DNA of 64,000 bases from Alistipes sp. (GCF_020026455.1 NZ_JAHHQJ010000005.1:147761-211760); one strand, 5' to 3'. Counted from the first letter of the stretch, positions 25,718 through 34,888 are shown. The notes: generated from the sequence alone by a model not told the origin. A program made the numbers and translations.

Positions 25718-26818
25718 TCAGCCGATCAGCGTTACAATCTCGTTGACGATATCTTCCGCGGCGGCAGGCCTGGCCAGCGCCTCCAGATTGCGGCTCATGG
25801 CAGCCAGCGACTCCCGATCCGCCAGCAGCTCCAAGGCCCGCGGCATCGCCTTCGTCCGGCACTCGGCGTCCGAAACGACCACCGCCGCACCCTTTGCCTC
25901 CAGCGCCCGGGCATTTTTGGTCTGATGGTCCTCGGCCACATTGGGCGACGGCACGAACAGCACCGGCCGGGCAACGAGGCACAACTCCGAAACCGTACCG
26001 GCCCCGCTGCGCGAGACGACCAGGTCGGCTGCGGCGTAGGCATAGTCCATACGGTCGATGAAAGCCCCCTGCCAGACGTGTGGGGCGGGGTGCGCGGCCA
26101 GGAAGGCCTGCATCTCGCGCTCGTAGTATTTGCCCGTCTGCCAGATCACCTGCACGGGGGCCTGGCCACCCGTCCCGACGATCCATGTCTTCATCATCTC
26201 GTTCAGCGACCGCGTCCCGAGCGACCCCCCGACCACCAGAATCACCGGCAGATCGGGCTGCAGCCCGTAATATTCCAGCGCCTCGGCACGGTCGGCGCCC
26301 CCCTTCGAGAATCGGCCCCGCAGGGGGTTGCCCGTGAGTACGATCTTCGCCGCCGGGAAGAAGCGCTCCATACCCTCGTAGGCTGTGCAGATGCGCCGTG
26401 CGCCCTTTGCAAGGATTTTATTCGTCATCCCCGCATAGGAGTTCTGCTCCTGAATCAAGGTCGGCACACCCATTCGCTGTGCGGCCCACAGCACCGGAGC
26501 GCTGGCGTAGCCGCCGAAGCCCACCACGACATCGGCCCCGAAGTCGCGGATGATTCGCTTCGCCATCCGGATGCTCTTCACGGCCTTGAACGGCAAGGCA
26601 AGGTTGTGCCAGTCCAGCCGCCGCTGGAGACCCGCGATCGGCAGACCCACGATGCGGTAGCCCAGCGCCGGGACCTTCTCCATCTCCATCTTGCCCTCGG
26701 CCCCGACGAAGAGAAGCTCCACCTCATCGCCGAAGCGCCGCTTCAGGGCCTCGGCGACAGCCACAGCCGGGTAGATGTGCCCTCCCGTGCCGCCGCCCGA
26801 TAAAATGATCTTCTTCAT
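25718..26818 (-). CDS. murG: UDP-GlcNAc:lipid I GlcNAc transferase MurG
   Basis: Peripheral membrane glycosyltransferase that adds GlcNAc to lipid I, forming lipid II. The 366-residue protein opens with KIILSGGGTGGHIYPAVAVAE. It contains VVGFGGYASAPVL, TLIQEQNSYAGMTNKIL, LVVGGSLGTRSLNEMM and the donor-binding SRSGAGTVSELCLVARPVLFVP. Full length for the family. The upstream gene is comM, not ftsW or murD, so the division cluster is interrupted at this point. Confidence 0.97.
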   Translation of the reverse strand: MKKIILSGGGTGGHIYPAVAVAEALKRRFGDEVELLFVGAEGKMEMEKVPALGYRIVGLPIAGLQRRLDWHNLALPFKAVKSIRMAKRIIRDFGADVVVGFGGYASAPVLWAAQRMGVPTLIQEQNSYAGMTNKILAKGARRICTAYEGMERFFPAAKIVLTGNPLRGRFSKGGADRAEALEYYGLQPDLPVILVVGGSLGTRSLNEMMKTWIVGTGGQAPVQVIWQTGKYYEREMQAFLAAHPAPHVWQGAFIDRMDYAYAAADLVVSRSGAGTVSELCLVARPVLFVPSPNVAEDHQTKNARALEAKGAAVVVSDAECRTKAMPRALELLADRESLAAMSRNLEALARPAAAEDIVNEIVTLIG

Positions 26819-26829
26819 ATTTTACTTTT

Positions 26830-27807
26830 TTAACGTCCCCAGTTTCCCCGGTCGAGCGACCGGTAGTTGATCGCCTCGGCGATGTCCGCCTGCGTGATGT
26901 CGGCACGGCCCGCCAGGTCGGCAATCGTACGCGCCACCTTCAGGATCCGGTCGTAGGCCCGTGCCGAGAGCGACAGCCGCTCCATGGCCCGCTCCAGCAG
27001 CGCTCCCGAAGCCGCATCGAGGCGGCAATATTCGCGCAGCATCGCGCTGTTCATCATCGAGTTGGTATGAATCCCCTCGACACCGCCCAAACGCGCCTCC
27101 TGCACCGCACGCGCCCGGACGACCCGTTCGCGCACCGCAGCGCTCGCCTCGCCCGGCGCTGCCGTCGACAACTTCTGCGGGGTCACGGGCGTCACCTCCA
27201 CATGCAGGTCGATGCGGTCCATCAGCGGACCCAAGATGCGGCCCATATAGCGGAGCACCGACCCCGGAGAACAGGTGCACTCCTTCGTCGGGTGGTTGTA
27301 ATAGCCGCACGGGCAGGGATTCATCGCCGCCACGAGCGTAAAATTCGCCGGGTATTCGACGCTGTATCTGGCCCGCGAAACCACGATCTTCTTCTCCTCC
27401 AGCGGTTGCCGCAGCACTTCGAGCACACTGCGCCCGAATTCGGGCAGTTCGTCGAGGAACAGCACGCCGTTGTGGGCCAGCGACACCTCGCCCGGACGGG
27501 GCGACTGCCCGCCGCCGATGACAGCGACCTGCGAAGTGAGGTGGTGCGGCGCCCGGAAAGACCGCCGGGTCATCAATCCGCCCGTCACGCCCACCTTCCC
27601 CGCCACGGAGCGGATCTTGGTCGTCTCGAGCGCCTCCTCGCGCGAAAGCGGCGGCAGGATCGTCGGCAGACGCCGTGCAAGCATCGTCTTGCCCGAACCC
27701 AGAGCTCCGATCATGATGACGTTGTGCCCTCCCGCCGCAGCGATCTCCAGTGCGCGTTTCACATGCGTCTGACCCCGCACGTCGGCGAAATCCTCCGCAT
27801 AGTGCAT
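26830..27807 (-). CDS. comM: ComM, C-terminal AAA+/Mg-chelatase part (separate frame)
   Basis: The AAA+ and C-terminal part of the YifB/ComM family, a helicase that promotes branch migration during natural transformation and is widely conserved. The 325-residue frame starts MHYAEDFADVRGQTHVKRALE and has Walker A GALGSGKTMLARRLP, Walker B HNGVLFLDELPEF, the cysteine motif CPCGYYNHPTKECTCSP and LMDRIDLHVEV. The N-terminal domain lies directly upstream in another frame (27808-28360). One extra base at 27808 accounts for the break. A GGGGAG stretch lies eight bases before this ATG, so it might be translated on its own. Confidence 0.85.
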   Translation of the reverse strand: MHYAEDFADVRGQTHVKRALEIAAAGGHNVIMIGALGSGKTMLARRLPTILPPLSREEALETTKIRSVAGKVGVTGGLMTRRSFRAPHHLTSQVAVIGGGQSPRPGEVSLAHNGVLFLDELPEFGRSVLEVLRQPLEEKKIVVSRARYSVEYPANFTLVAAMNPCPCGYYNHPTKECTCSPGSVLRYMGRILGPLMDRIDLHVEVTPVTPQKLSTAAPGEASAAVRERVVRARAVQEARLGGVEGIHTNSMMNSAMLREYCRLDAASGALLERAMERLSLSARAYDRILKVARTIADLAGRADITQADIAEAINYRSLDRGNWGR

Positions 27808-28360
27808 CGAAGGGCTCCCCGTCGGCCGGTACGGCCGGAGCGATCTCCTCCTCGCCGTTCAGGTAGCCGACAACCTGGCGCAAGGTCGTGGCGCCGATCA
27901 CCTCAATTCCGTCGACAACCGCGGCCTCCGCCGCGTTTTCAACCGGCAGCACCACACGCCGCAGCCCCTCCGAACGCGCCCGGACCGCAACGGGCAACAC
28001 ACCCCGCACGGGCTTGAGCGAGCCGTCGAGCGACAGCTCGCCGACGAACATCGTCCCGGCGACGGCGTCGGCGTCGATACGCCCCATCGCCGCGAGGATG
28101 CCCACGGCGATCGGCAGATCGAAACCCGAGCCCTCCTTGCGCAGATCGGCCGGAGCCAGGCTCACGACCACCTTCTTGCCCGACATCCGCTCTCCCGAAT
28201 TTTCGAACGCCGCCCGGATGCGCTGTTCGCTCTCCTTCACGGCATTGTCGGGCAGCCCCACGAGGTACATGCCCAGACCGCCGCCGGCGATGTTGACCTC
28301 GACGGTCACAGCCACGGCGTCGATCCCGACGACAGCTCCTGCAAATGTACGAACAAACAT
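27808..28360 (-). pseudogene. comM: ComM, N-terminal Lon-S5-like part, frame-shifted from the AAA+ part
   Basis: The first 184 codons encode the normal ComM N-terminal domain (MFVRTFAGAVVGIDAVAVTVEVNI through VVGYLNGEEEIAPAVPADGEPF, with DLRKEGSGFDLPIAVGIL). After Phe184 the frame runs into unrelated, arginine-rich sequence that stays open to 26822 only because the DNA is GC-rich. Removing one base at 27808 joins it to the AAA+ domain and gives about 510 residues, the normal length. This may be a real mutation, a sequencing error or a programmed shift. The ATG is right after the dnaB stop (28363). Confidence 0.8.
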
Positions 28361-28362
28361 GA

Positions 28363-29919
28363 CTAAAAAGGGGCTTCGTCATCGATTTTCGCCGAGCGGT
28401 TGAGGTCGAACTCCCCGCCCATGGCCGCACCCAGTCCCGAGATTCCCGGCTGGCTGTTCGAACCGCTGGCATAATCGTCGTAGGCCTGCTGGCTGTCGGC
28501 GGCCTGTGCGGGCGGCAGCATCGAGTCCTCCACATCGGCGAAACGGGCCTGCTCCTTCAGGAAGCGCAGGTTCACGTCGCACACGGCACCGTTACGGTGC
28601 TTGGCCAGAATGATCTCGGCCATGCCCGCCGTGGGCATGCCGTTCTCGTCCTGGTTGATGCCGTAATACTCCGGACGGTGGATGAAAGCCACGATGTCGG
28701 CATCCTGCTCGATGGCACCCGACTCGCGGAGGTCCGACAGCTGGGGACGCTTCGAGCCGCCGCGCATTTCGGTGGCACGGCTCAGCTGCGAAAGGGCGAT
28801 CATCGGCACGTTCAGCTCCTTGGCGATGGCCTTCAGCGTACGCGAGATGAAGGCCACCTCCTGTTCGCGGTTGCCCTTCGTATCCTGGTTGCCAGTCATC
28901 AGCTGGAGGTAGTCGATGATGATGATTTTGATGTCGTTATGGATCTTCAGACGCCGGGCCTTCGAGCGGAACTCGAAGACCGAAAGGGCCGGAGTATCGT
29001 CGATGAAGAGCGGCGCCGAGCCCAGCGGCTTGGTGGCCGATTCGAGGTGGCGCCACTGCTCGGGCGTCAGGCGACCCGACTTGACGTCGTTGCCCGAAAG
29101 TCCCGTCTCGGCGATGATCAGACGCATCATCAACTGCACGGAGGACATTTCGAGCGAAAAGAAGGCCACGCCCTGCTCGTGGTCGACGGCCATGTTGCGG
29201 GCCATCGAGAGCACGAAGGCCGTCTTACCCATCGAGGGACGCGCGGCAACGATGATCAAATCGGAGAGCTGCCATCCCAGCGTCACGCGGTCCAGGGCCA
29301 TGAAGCCCGACGGCACGCCGCTGAAGGCGCTGGTGTTCTTCGACGCCTCCTCGATCTGCATCAGCGCCCGGGCCAGGATGTCCTTCGACGACTGCACCGA
29401 ACGTTTGACGTGTCCCTCGGCGACCTTGAAGATCTCGCCTTCGGCGTAACCGATCAGCTCCGTGACGTCGGTCGACTCGTCGTACGAGCGCCGCTGAATC
29501 TCGGTAGCCGAGCGGATCAGCTCGCGCTGCACGTATTTCTGGGCGATGATCTTGGCGTGGAACTCGACGTTGGCCGCCGAGCCGACCTTCTGGGTCAGCT
29601 GCGCAAGGTATGAAGCACCGCCCACCTTCTTCAGCTCCTTCTTGGCCTTGAGCCGCTCGGTCACGGTATAGAGGTCGATGGGTTTCAACTCCATCGACAG
29701 TTCGTTGATCGCCTTGTAGATCAGGCGGTGTTCCTCGGTATAGAATGCCTCGGGGGAGACAAACTCCTGCACGGTGATGATGCAGTCCTTCTCAAGCATC
29801 AGCGCACCGAGCACGGCCTCCTCCAGCTCGACCGCCTGCGGGGGCACATTGCCGACGGTATCGGTCATCGCCTCGAAGGCTTCCCGGTTGCGGGAAGAGG
29901 GTGTAAAATCTTTCGCCAT
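28363..29919 (-). CDS. dnaB: Replicative DNA helicase DnaB
   Basis: Hexameric 5'-3' helicase that unwinds DNA at the replication fork. The 518-residue protein has the N-terminal primase-interacting domain (VPPQAVELEEAVLGALMLEKD), then a RecA-like core with Walker A ARPSMGKTAFVLSMARN, Walker B IIIIDYLQLM and the DnaB motif SQLSRATEMRGGSKRPQLSDLRESGAIEQDAD. The longer upstream frame is discarded because a complete promoter (29944-29974) lies just before the ATG at 29919. No intein is present. Confidence 0.97.
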   Translation of the reverse strand: MAKDFTPSSRNREAFEAMTDTVGNVPPQAVELEEAVLGALMLEKDCIITVQEFVSPEAFYTEEHRLIYKAINELSMELKPIDLYTVTERLKAKKELKKVGGASYLAQLTQKVGSAANVEFHAKIIAQKYVQRELIRSATEIQRRSYDESTDVTELIGYAEGEIFKVAEGHVKRSVQSSKDILARALMQIEEASKNTSAFSGVPSGFMALDRVTLGWQLSDLIIVAARPSMGKTAFVLSMARNMAVDHEQGVAFFSLEMSSVQLMMRLIIAETGLSGNDVKSGRLTPEQWRHLESATKPLGSAPLFIDDTPALSVFEFRSKARRLKIHNDIKIIIIDYLQLMTGNQDTKGNREQEVAFISRTLKAIAKELNVPMIALSQLSRATEMRGGSKRPQLSDLRESGAIEQDADIVAFIHRPEYYGINQDENGMPTAGMAEIILAKHRNGAVCDVNLRFLKEQARFADVEDSMLPPAQAADSQQAYDDYASGSNSQPGISGLGAAMGGEFDLNRSAKIDDEAPF

Positions 29920-29943
29920 GGATAATCGGATTCTTTCAAAGGT

Positions 29944-29974
29944 CAAAAGTAAGCATAAGCAGGGAGAAATCAAA
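29944..29974 (-). promoter_or_regulatory. dnaB promoter
   Basis: Minus-strand TTTG (29971-29974), 19-bp spacer and TACTTTTG (29944-29951), 25 bases upstream of the dnaB ATG. A full consensus match. Confidence 0.75.
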
Positions 29975-30170
29975 ACGAGGGTTTCGCCCGGCTTGTCGAA
30001 AACTATGTTTATAACACCCCTTTCGCCGCCGAATGCCGGAGCGGACCGGATGCCGCACCCCGGCGGCTCCCCACGTTTCGGGGTCTGTCCCCGCCCCGGC
30101 GCCTTTTGCGGAAGGAGCGTGCGGCCTGCGGCCGGAACGATCGCCTGTTGATAAGTTTTTCGGACGCCAC

Positions 30171-30690
30171 CTACTCCTTCACGCCCAGTTCGCGCTGCGA
30201 AACGGCGAGGGCGGCGATGCTGATGCGGCATCCGGGAGCATCGCGCAGGATTGCCGAAGCGCACGACAGGAGTGTGGCGCCCGTGGTCATCACGTCGTCG
30301 ACCAGCAGGACGTGCCGCCCGGCGAGCCGTTCGGGGCGGCGCACCGAAAACGCCCCCTCGACGTTGCCGGCCCGCTCGCGGCGGGGTTTGAGGGCCTGGC
30401 TGGCGGTATTGCGCGTGCGGCAGACGCTGGACCGGTCGACCGCCACACCCAGCTGCGCGGCGATTCCCTCGGCGATGTATTCCGATTGGTTATAGCCTCT
30501 CCGGCAACGCTTGAAGGGATGCAGCGGCACAACCACCTCCACGCTGTCGTAGAGCCCGCTTTCGCGCAGGCAGCGCCCATACCACTCGCCCATGGCCCGG
30601 GCCGTGCGCCAGCGGCTCCCCGCAGACGGCACAGCGGGGCGGGAACAGCAGCGACACGAGGTCGCGGGCAAGGTCACTGAGGATCGACAT
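30171..30690 (-). pseudogene. comF: comF, internally deleted and frame-shifted
   Basis: ComF-type phosphoribosyltransferase-like protein needed for DNA uptake in competent bacteria. The N-terminal frame from ATG 30690 reads MSILSDLARDLVSLLFPPRC then AVCGEPL, the usual first half of the zinc motif. After GEPLAHG the second cysteine pair and the following ~60 residues are missing. The PRTase part resumes in another frame (ARAMGEWYGRCLRESGLYDS, HPFKRCRRGYNQSEYIAEGI, VLLVDDVMTTGATLLSCAS) and runs to 30171. The joined product would be about 170 residues against the usual 220-240. The start overlaps the priA end by 17 bases. It is probably non-functional unless the PRTase part alone suffices. Confidence 0.78.
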
Positions 30691-32932
30691 TGACGACGAC
30701 GGTAATCGACTTGAACGCCGGATTTCCGGCAAAGGTTTTCAACTCGGCCGAAAGCAGTTCACGGGCACGGGCCGAGGAGGCGCCGCTCTCGATTTTCAGC
30801 AGCAGGGCCACGAGGTATTCGCCGCGGATGCGGTCGACGGGAGGGGTCATGGGGCCCAGCAGGCGGCGTCCGAAACGGGTGCGCAGCCGCGCGGCGAGCT
30901 CCAGGACGCCGTTGCGGAGCACCGCGGGATCGCGGTGGCGCAGCGTGAGCGACGTGAGCCGCGCATAGGGCGGATAGAAAAAGGCCTGGCGTTCGGCAAG
31001 CTGTGCGCGGGCCATCCCCTCGAAATCGCCAGCCGCGACCTGCCGGATCACGGGATGTCCCGGTTCGGAGGTCTGGATCACCACCTCACCCCCGTCGCCG
31101 CGCCGTCCGGCACGCCCCGCCACCTGCATCATCAGCTGGAAGGCCCGTTCAGCAGCCCGGAAATCGGGGTTGTTCAGCAGGTTGTCGGCATTGAGGATGC
31201 CGACGAGCGACACCCCCGCAAAGTCGAATCCCTTGGTGATCATCTGCGTGCCGACCAGGATATCGGTCCGGCGGGCCTCGAAATCGGCGATGATGGCGCT
31301 GAACGCCTTCTCGGAGGTCACACTGTCCCGGTCCAAACGGGCAACCCGCGCTTCGGGAAAGATCCGGGCGATCTCCTCCTCGACCTTCTCGGTCCCGAAA
31401 CCCATCGGGATGACGTCGGTGACCTTGCACGAAGGGCACTTCGCCGGGACATCCTCCGTATGACCGCAGTAGTGGCAGACGAGTTTCCGCCCGCCCTTGT
31501 GGTAGGTCAGCGTCACGTTGCAGTGGGGACAGCGGGCCGTCCAACCGCACTCGGAGCACGCAACATAGGGCGAAAAACCGCGGCGGTTCTGGAACAGCAT
31601 CACCTGTCCGCCCCGGTCGAGGGTCTCGCCGATCCGGTCCAGCAGGAGTTTGTTGAAATGGGCCTTGCGCTCGCCGCGGCGGGCGGCACGCAGGGTGTCG
31701 GAAACAAGGATCGCGGGCGGGCATGCGTCGCCGTAACGTTCGGTCAGCTCCGCACGCCCGTATTTGCCCGACACGGCGTTGAGCCACGTCTCGAGCGACG
31801 GCGTGGCGCTGCCCAGCAGTGTCCGACCCCCCGTCAGGCGCGCCATGACCACGGCACAGTCGCGGGCGTTGTAGCGCGGCGCAGGATCCGTCTGCTTGTA
31901 GCTGGCGTCGTGCTCCTCGTCTACGACAATCAGCTGCAAATGCTTCAGCGGCAGGAAGACCGACGACCGCACGCCGACGACGAACTCGCCCCCTTCGGAG
32001 CGGTTCAGCCGCAGGCAGGTCTCCGTGCGGCGGCGGTTGGTGAGTTTGGAATGGTAGGGAGTGACGCGGCTGCCGAAGATGCGCTCCATGCGCTCGATCA
32101 GCTGGGCCGTAAGGGCGATTTCCGGCACGAGCAGCAGCACGTCGCCCCCGCGCGCAAGCACCTCGGCGATCAGATGGATGTAAACCTCGGTCTTGCCCGA
32201 ACCGGTGACGCCCTGCAACAGAGCGGTGGTTTTTCCGGTGGCGAACTGTTCGCGCAGGGAGTTCAGCGCCGTCTGCTGGTGCTCGGTCAGCTCCGGAAGG
32301 CGGAAGGCCGATCCGCCGCGCTCGACCGAACGTTCGCGCTGCGTGCAGACGATGTATTTCTTGCGCTCGAGGGCATGCAGCACGGCATAATCGGCCCGGA
32401 GCAGACGACGGGCCACCTCGCCCGTCGCAATGCGCGTCTCATCGCCGACCGTGGCCAGCTCGAGCAGTGCCTCGTATTGTTTCGGGGCGCGCCGCTCGAT
32501 TTTCTCGCAGACTTCATGAAAACGGCCTTCGTCGTGGAGTTCGGCAGCCAGAGCCACATAGCACTCGGTACGGGGACGGAACTCCTCTTCGGAAAACTCC
32601 TCCTCCGTGTTACCCGAAGGCTTCAGCAGCGCGGGAAGCGCCACGCGCATCACCTCGCCCAGGGAACACATGTAATACGAGGAGATCCACTCCCACAGCG
32701 CCATCTGCTGCGCCGAGAGCAGAGGCGTGTCGTAGAGCACGCGCTGGATCGATTTGACGGTTTTGACTGCGGGACAGCGGTCGTGGACCCGCCACACGAT
32801 GCCCGTATAGAATTTGCGTGCGCCGAACTGCACCGCAACGGCCTGACCCGCCACAACGGCCCAATCTTCGGGCACGGCAAACGTATAGACGGGTTGCGCC
32901 AGCGGAAGGACGATATCGGCGTAGAGTGGCAT
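30674..32932 (-). CDS. priA: Primosomal protein N' (replication restart helicase PriA)
   Basis: 3'-5' helicase that reloads the replisome at stalled forks. The 752-residue protein has the N-terminal 3'BD domain (MPLYADIVLPLAQPVYTF), Walker A QGVTGSGKTEVYIHL, DEEH box VVDEEHDASYKQ and the zinc module CSECGWTARCPHCNVTLTYH...CHYCGH...CPSC. The helicase C-domain follows with DILVGTQMITKGFDF and VAGRAGRRGDGGEV. Start and the yitT stop overlap (TGATG), so the two genes are coupled. Confidence 0.97.
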   Translation of the reverse strand: MPLYADIVLPLAQPVYTFAVPEDWAVVAGQAVAVQFGARKFYTGIVWRVHDRCPAVKTVKSIQRVLYDTPLLSAQQMALWEWISSYYMCSLGEVMRVALPALLKPSGNTEEEFSEEEFRPRTECYVALAAELHDEGRFHEVCEKIERRAPKQYEALLELATVGDETRIATGEVARRLLRADYAVLHALERKKYIVCTQRERSVERGGSAFRLPELTEHQQTALNSLREQFATGKTTALLQGVTGSGKTEVYIHLIAEVLARGGDVLLLVPEIALTAQLIERMERIFGSRVTPYHSKLTNRRRTETCLRLNRSEGGEFVVGVRSSVFLPLKHLQLIVVDEEHDASYKQTDPAPRYNARDCAVVMARLTGGRTLLGSATPSLETWLNAVSGKYGRAELTERYGDACPPAILVSDTLRAARRGERKAHFNKLLLDRIGETLDRGGQVMLFQNRRGFSPYVACSECGWTARCPHCNVTLTYHKGGRKLVCHYCGHTEDVPAKCPSCKVTDVIPMGFGTEKVEEEIARIFPEARVARLDRDSVTSEKAFSAIIADFEARRTDILVGTQMITKGFDFAGVSLVGILNADNLLNNPDFRAAERAFQLMMQVAGRAGRRGDGGEVVIQTSEPGHPVIRQVAAGDFEGMARAQLAERQAFFYPPYARLTSLTLRHRDPAVLRNGVLELAARLRTRFGRRLLGPMTPPVDRIRGEYLVALLLKIESGASSARARELLSAELKTFAGNPAFKSITVVVNVDPQ

Positions 32933-33825
32933 CAGCCCTTCCCGATTGTCTGGAATCCCTTCCCGTAGACTCCCATGACCGACCCGACGGTCATGAAGGC
33001 ATCGGGATCGATCGTCTTGACAAATTTGAGGATCATCGAGGTCTCACGCTTGCGGCAGACCACCATGACGATTTTGGACTCCTGTTTCGAATACCACCCC
33101 TGCGAGTCGATGAGCGTCACCCCGCGGTGGACGTTCTCGACGATGGCCTGGGCCATTTTCTCGTAGTCGTGCGTGACGATGAAGACCTGGCTCGACTGCT
33201 GGTTTCCGGCCATGATCATATCGACCGTATAGCCTACGACGGCCGTCATCACATAGCCGTAAATCACGGCGCTGATGCCCATGCCCACCAGCAGGGCCGA
33301 AGCGATGATGAAGAAATCGGAGTAGATGAGGATTTTGCCGTAGCTGACCGTGCGGTACTTGTTGATGATCATGGCCACGATGTCCGTGCCGCCCGTCGAG
33401 CCGCCCTGCGAAAAGCAGAGCGCGATGCCGGCACCGGCCAGGATGCCGCCCATGACAATGGCCAGCAGGTTGTCGACCCCGAGGAAGTTGCCCTCGGGAA
33501 GCACCTCCTGCCAGAAGTTCATGCCCACGGAGATGATCACCACGCAGAAGATGGTCTTGAGGCCGAAGTTCCAACCCACGATAAATCCGGAGACCAGCAG
33601 CAGGATGGCATTGATGATGAAGACCATCGTGCCGACCTGAAGGTCGATTCCCGCCACCGAGAGCGCATTGCACAGGACGAGTGACAGACCTGCGGCGCCG
33701 CCGCCAACACCTCCGGACGGGAGGATGCAGCCGATCCAGCCGAAAGAGTACATCAGCATACCGGCGGCCATCAGGAAATACTCCTTGACGGGTTTGAGCA
33801 CAATGTCGGGATTGATGGATTTCAT
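32932..33825 (-). CDS. YitT family membrane protein (DUF161 + DUF2179)
   Basis: A 297-residue protein with about six TM segments in the DUF161 region (CILPSGGVGGGAAGLSLVL, ALCFSQGGSTGGTDIVAMII). A soluble C-terminal DUF2179 domain follows (IVTHDYEKMAQAIVENVHRGVTL, GWYSKQESKIVMVVCRKRE). The family is widespread and its substrate is not known. An in-frame start 11 codons upstream exists, but MKSINPDIVLKPVKEYFL is the normal N-terminus. Its mRNA probably starts from the TACCTTTG box at 33941-33948 inside the upstream gene, giving a leader of about 110 bases. Confidence 0.9.
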   Translation of the reverse strand: MKSINPDIVLKPVKEYFLMAAGMLMYSFGWIGCILPSGGVGGGAAGLSLVLCNALSVAGIDLQVGTMVFIINAILLLVSGFIVGWNFGLKTIFCVVIISVGMNFWQEVLPEGNFLGVDNLLAIVMGGILAGAGIALCFSQGGSTGGTDIVAMIINKYRTVSYGKILIYSDFFIIASALLVGMGISAVIYGYVMTAVVGYTVDMIMAGNQQSSQVFIVTHDYEKMAQAIVENVHRGVTLIDSQGWYSKQESKIVMVVCRKRETSMILKFVKTIDPDAFMTVGSVMGVYGKGFQTIGKG

Positions 33826-33914
33826 AACGAAGGGGTTATTCGGGGTTTGCCTCCGCAAAGGCGGTGCAGGCCGGATGCAGAGCCGGGAAGACCCGCGATC
33901 TGCCGAGGCGCAAC

Positions 33915-34886
33915 CTACCTCTGCCGAAGTTTGTCTGCGGCAAAGGTAGTAAAAATTTCGCCTTGGTATGCATTGCGTTCCTCCAATCTTTTTTCAAGTT
34001 TTGCAAGCAGCTGCTCGTTGCGCACCAGACCCCAGTTGCGGCCATAATGGTAGCGCGGCGGAGCCTCCGAGGCGAAACGTTCGACAACCACGTCGGGACG
34101 CAGCCGCCGGAGGATTTCGACGAACAGGTCGATGTACTCCTCCAGCTCCCAGAAGCGGAAATGCTCCGGCGAGGCGTCGTACTCGGCGGCCATCGGCGTG
34201 CCGCGGAAAACCTGCAGCTGATGGAACTTCACGGTCGTGAGCGGCAGCGAGTTGATCTGCTCCACCTGGTCGAGCAGCATCGCGTCGGTCTCGCCCGGAA
34301 GCCCGAGGATGAAGTGCGCCCCGACGTGCAGGCCCCTCGCGGCACTCATCTCCACGGCACGGCGGGCACATGCGAAGTCGTGGCCCCGGTTGACGGCCCG
34401 GAGCGTGGCGTCGAAGGTCGACTCGATGCCGTATTCGAGAGCCACATACCGATCGCGGGCCAGCTCCGCGAAGTAGTCGAGCTTGCGCCCGTCGATGCAG
34501 TCGGGGCGTGTGCCGACGACGATGCCCGCAACGTCGGGGTGCGCGAGGGCCTCTCCGTAAAGCGTCTTCAGCCGTTCCAGCGGGGCATAGGTGTTGGAAA
34601 AGGACTGGAAATAGACCAGGTAGCGCTGCGCCGAACGGTAGCGGTTGCGGTGGAATTCGATGCCCTCGGCAAGCTGCTGTCCGACGCTCTTCGAGGGCAT
34701 GCAATAGGAAGGGGTGAACGCCCCGTTGTTACAGAACGTACACCCTCCCTCTCCGACCGTCCCGTCGCGGTTGGGGCAGGTGAAGCCCGCATCGACGGAA
34801 AGTTTCTGCACCCGGCAGCCGAACAGACGACGGAAATAGCCCGCATAGGAGTTGAACCGCCTCGTATCGCCCCACGGGTAGATCAT
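33915..34886 (-). CDS. TIGR01212-type radical SAM protein (YhcC-like)
   Basis: A 323-residue radical SAM enzyme. The first 45 residues (YPWGDTRRFNSYAGYFRRLF, KLSVDAGFTCPNRDG) include the cluster cysteines arranged as C-N-R-D-G then GGCTFCNNGAF, typical of the YhcC/TIGR01212 group. GIVVGTRPDCIDGRKLDYFAEL, YGIESTFD and HFILGLPGETDAMLLDQV follow. The reaction is not known to me. The C-terminus GEIFTTFAADKLRQR overlaps the yitT promoter region. The ATG at 34886 lies three bases after the nuclease gene stop. A longer upstream frame is only a shadow of that gene. Confidence 0.9.
   Translation of the reverse strand: MIYPWGDTRRFNSYAGYFRRLFGCRVQKLSVDAGFTCPNRDGTVGEGGCTFCNNGAFTPSYCMPSKSVGQQLAEGIEFHRNRYRSAQRYLVYFQSFSNTYAPLERLKTLYGEALAHPDVAGIVVGTRPDCIDGRKLDYFAELARDRYVALEYGIESTFDATLRAVNRGHDFACARRAVEMSAARGLHVGAHFILGLPGETDAMLLDQVEQINSLPLTTVKFHQLQVFRGTPMAAEYDASPEHFRFWELEEYIDLFVEILRRLRPDVVVERFASEAPPRYHYGRNWGLVRNEQLLAKLEKRLEERNAYQGEIFTTFAADKLRQR
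33941..33948 (-). promoter_or_regulatory. Possible yitT promoter inside the upstream gene
   Basis: TACCTTTG on the minus strand within the last codons of the radical SAM gene. No TTG at -33. If used, the leader (33826-33934) is long and rich in short GC-rich inverted segments. Confidence 0.4.
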
Positions 34887-34888
34887 AG

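Noticed and set aside
26822..27807. Continuation of the comM N-terminal frame to 26822 as a 512-residue protein
   Set aside because: After residue 184 the sequence loses all ComM similarity while another frame carries the AAA+ domain; the long frame is a GC-content artefact.
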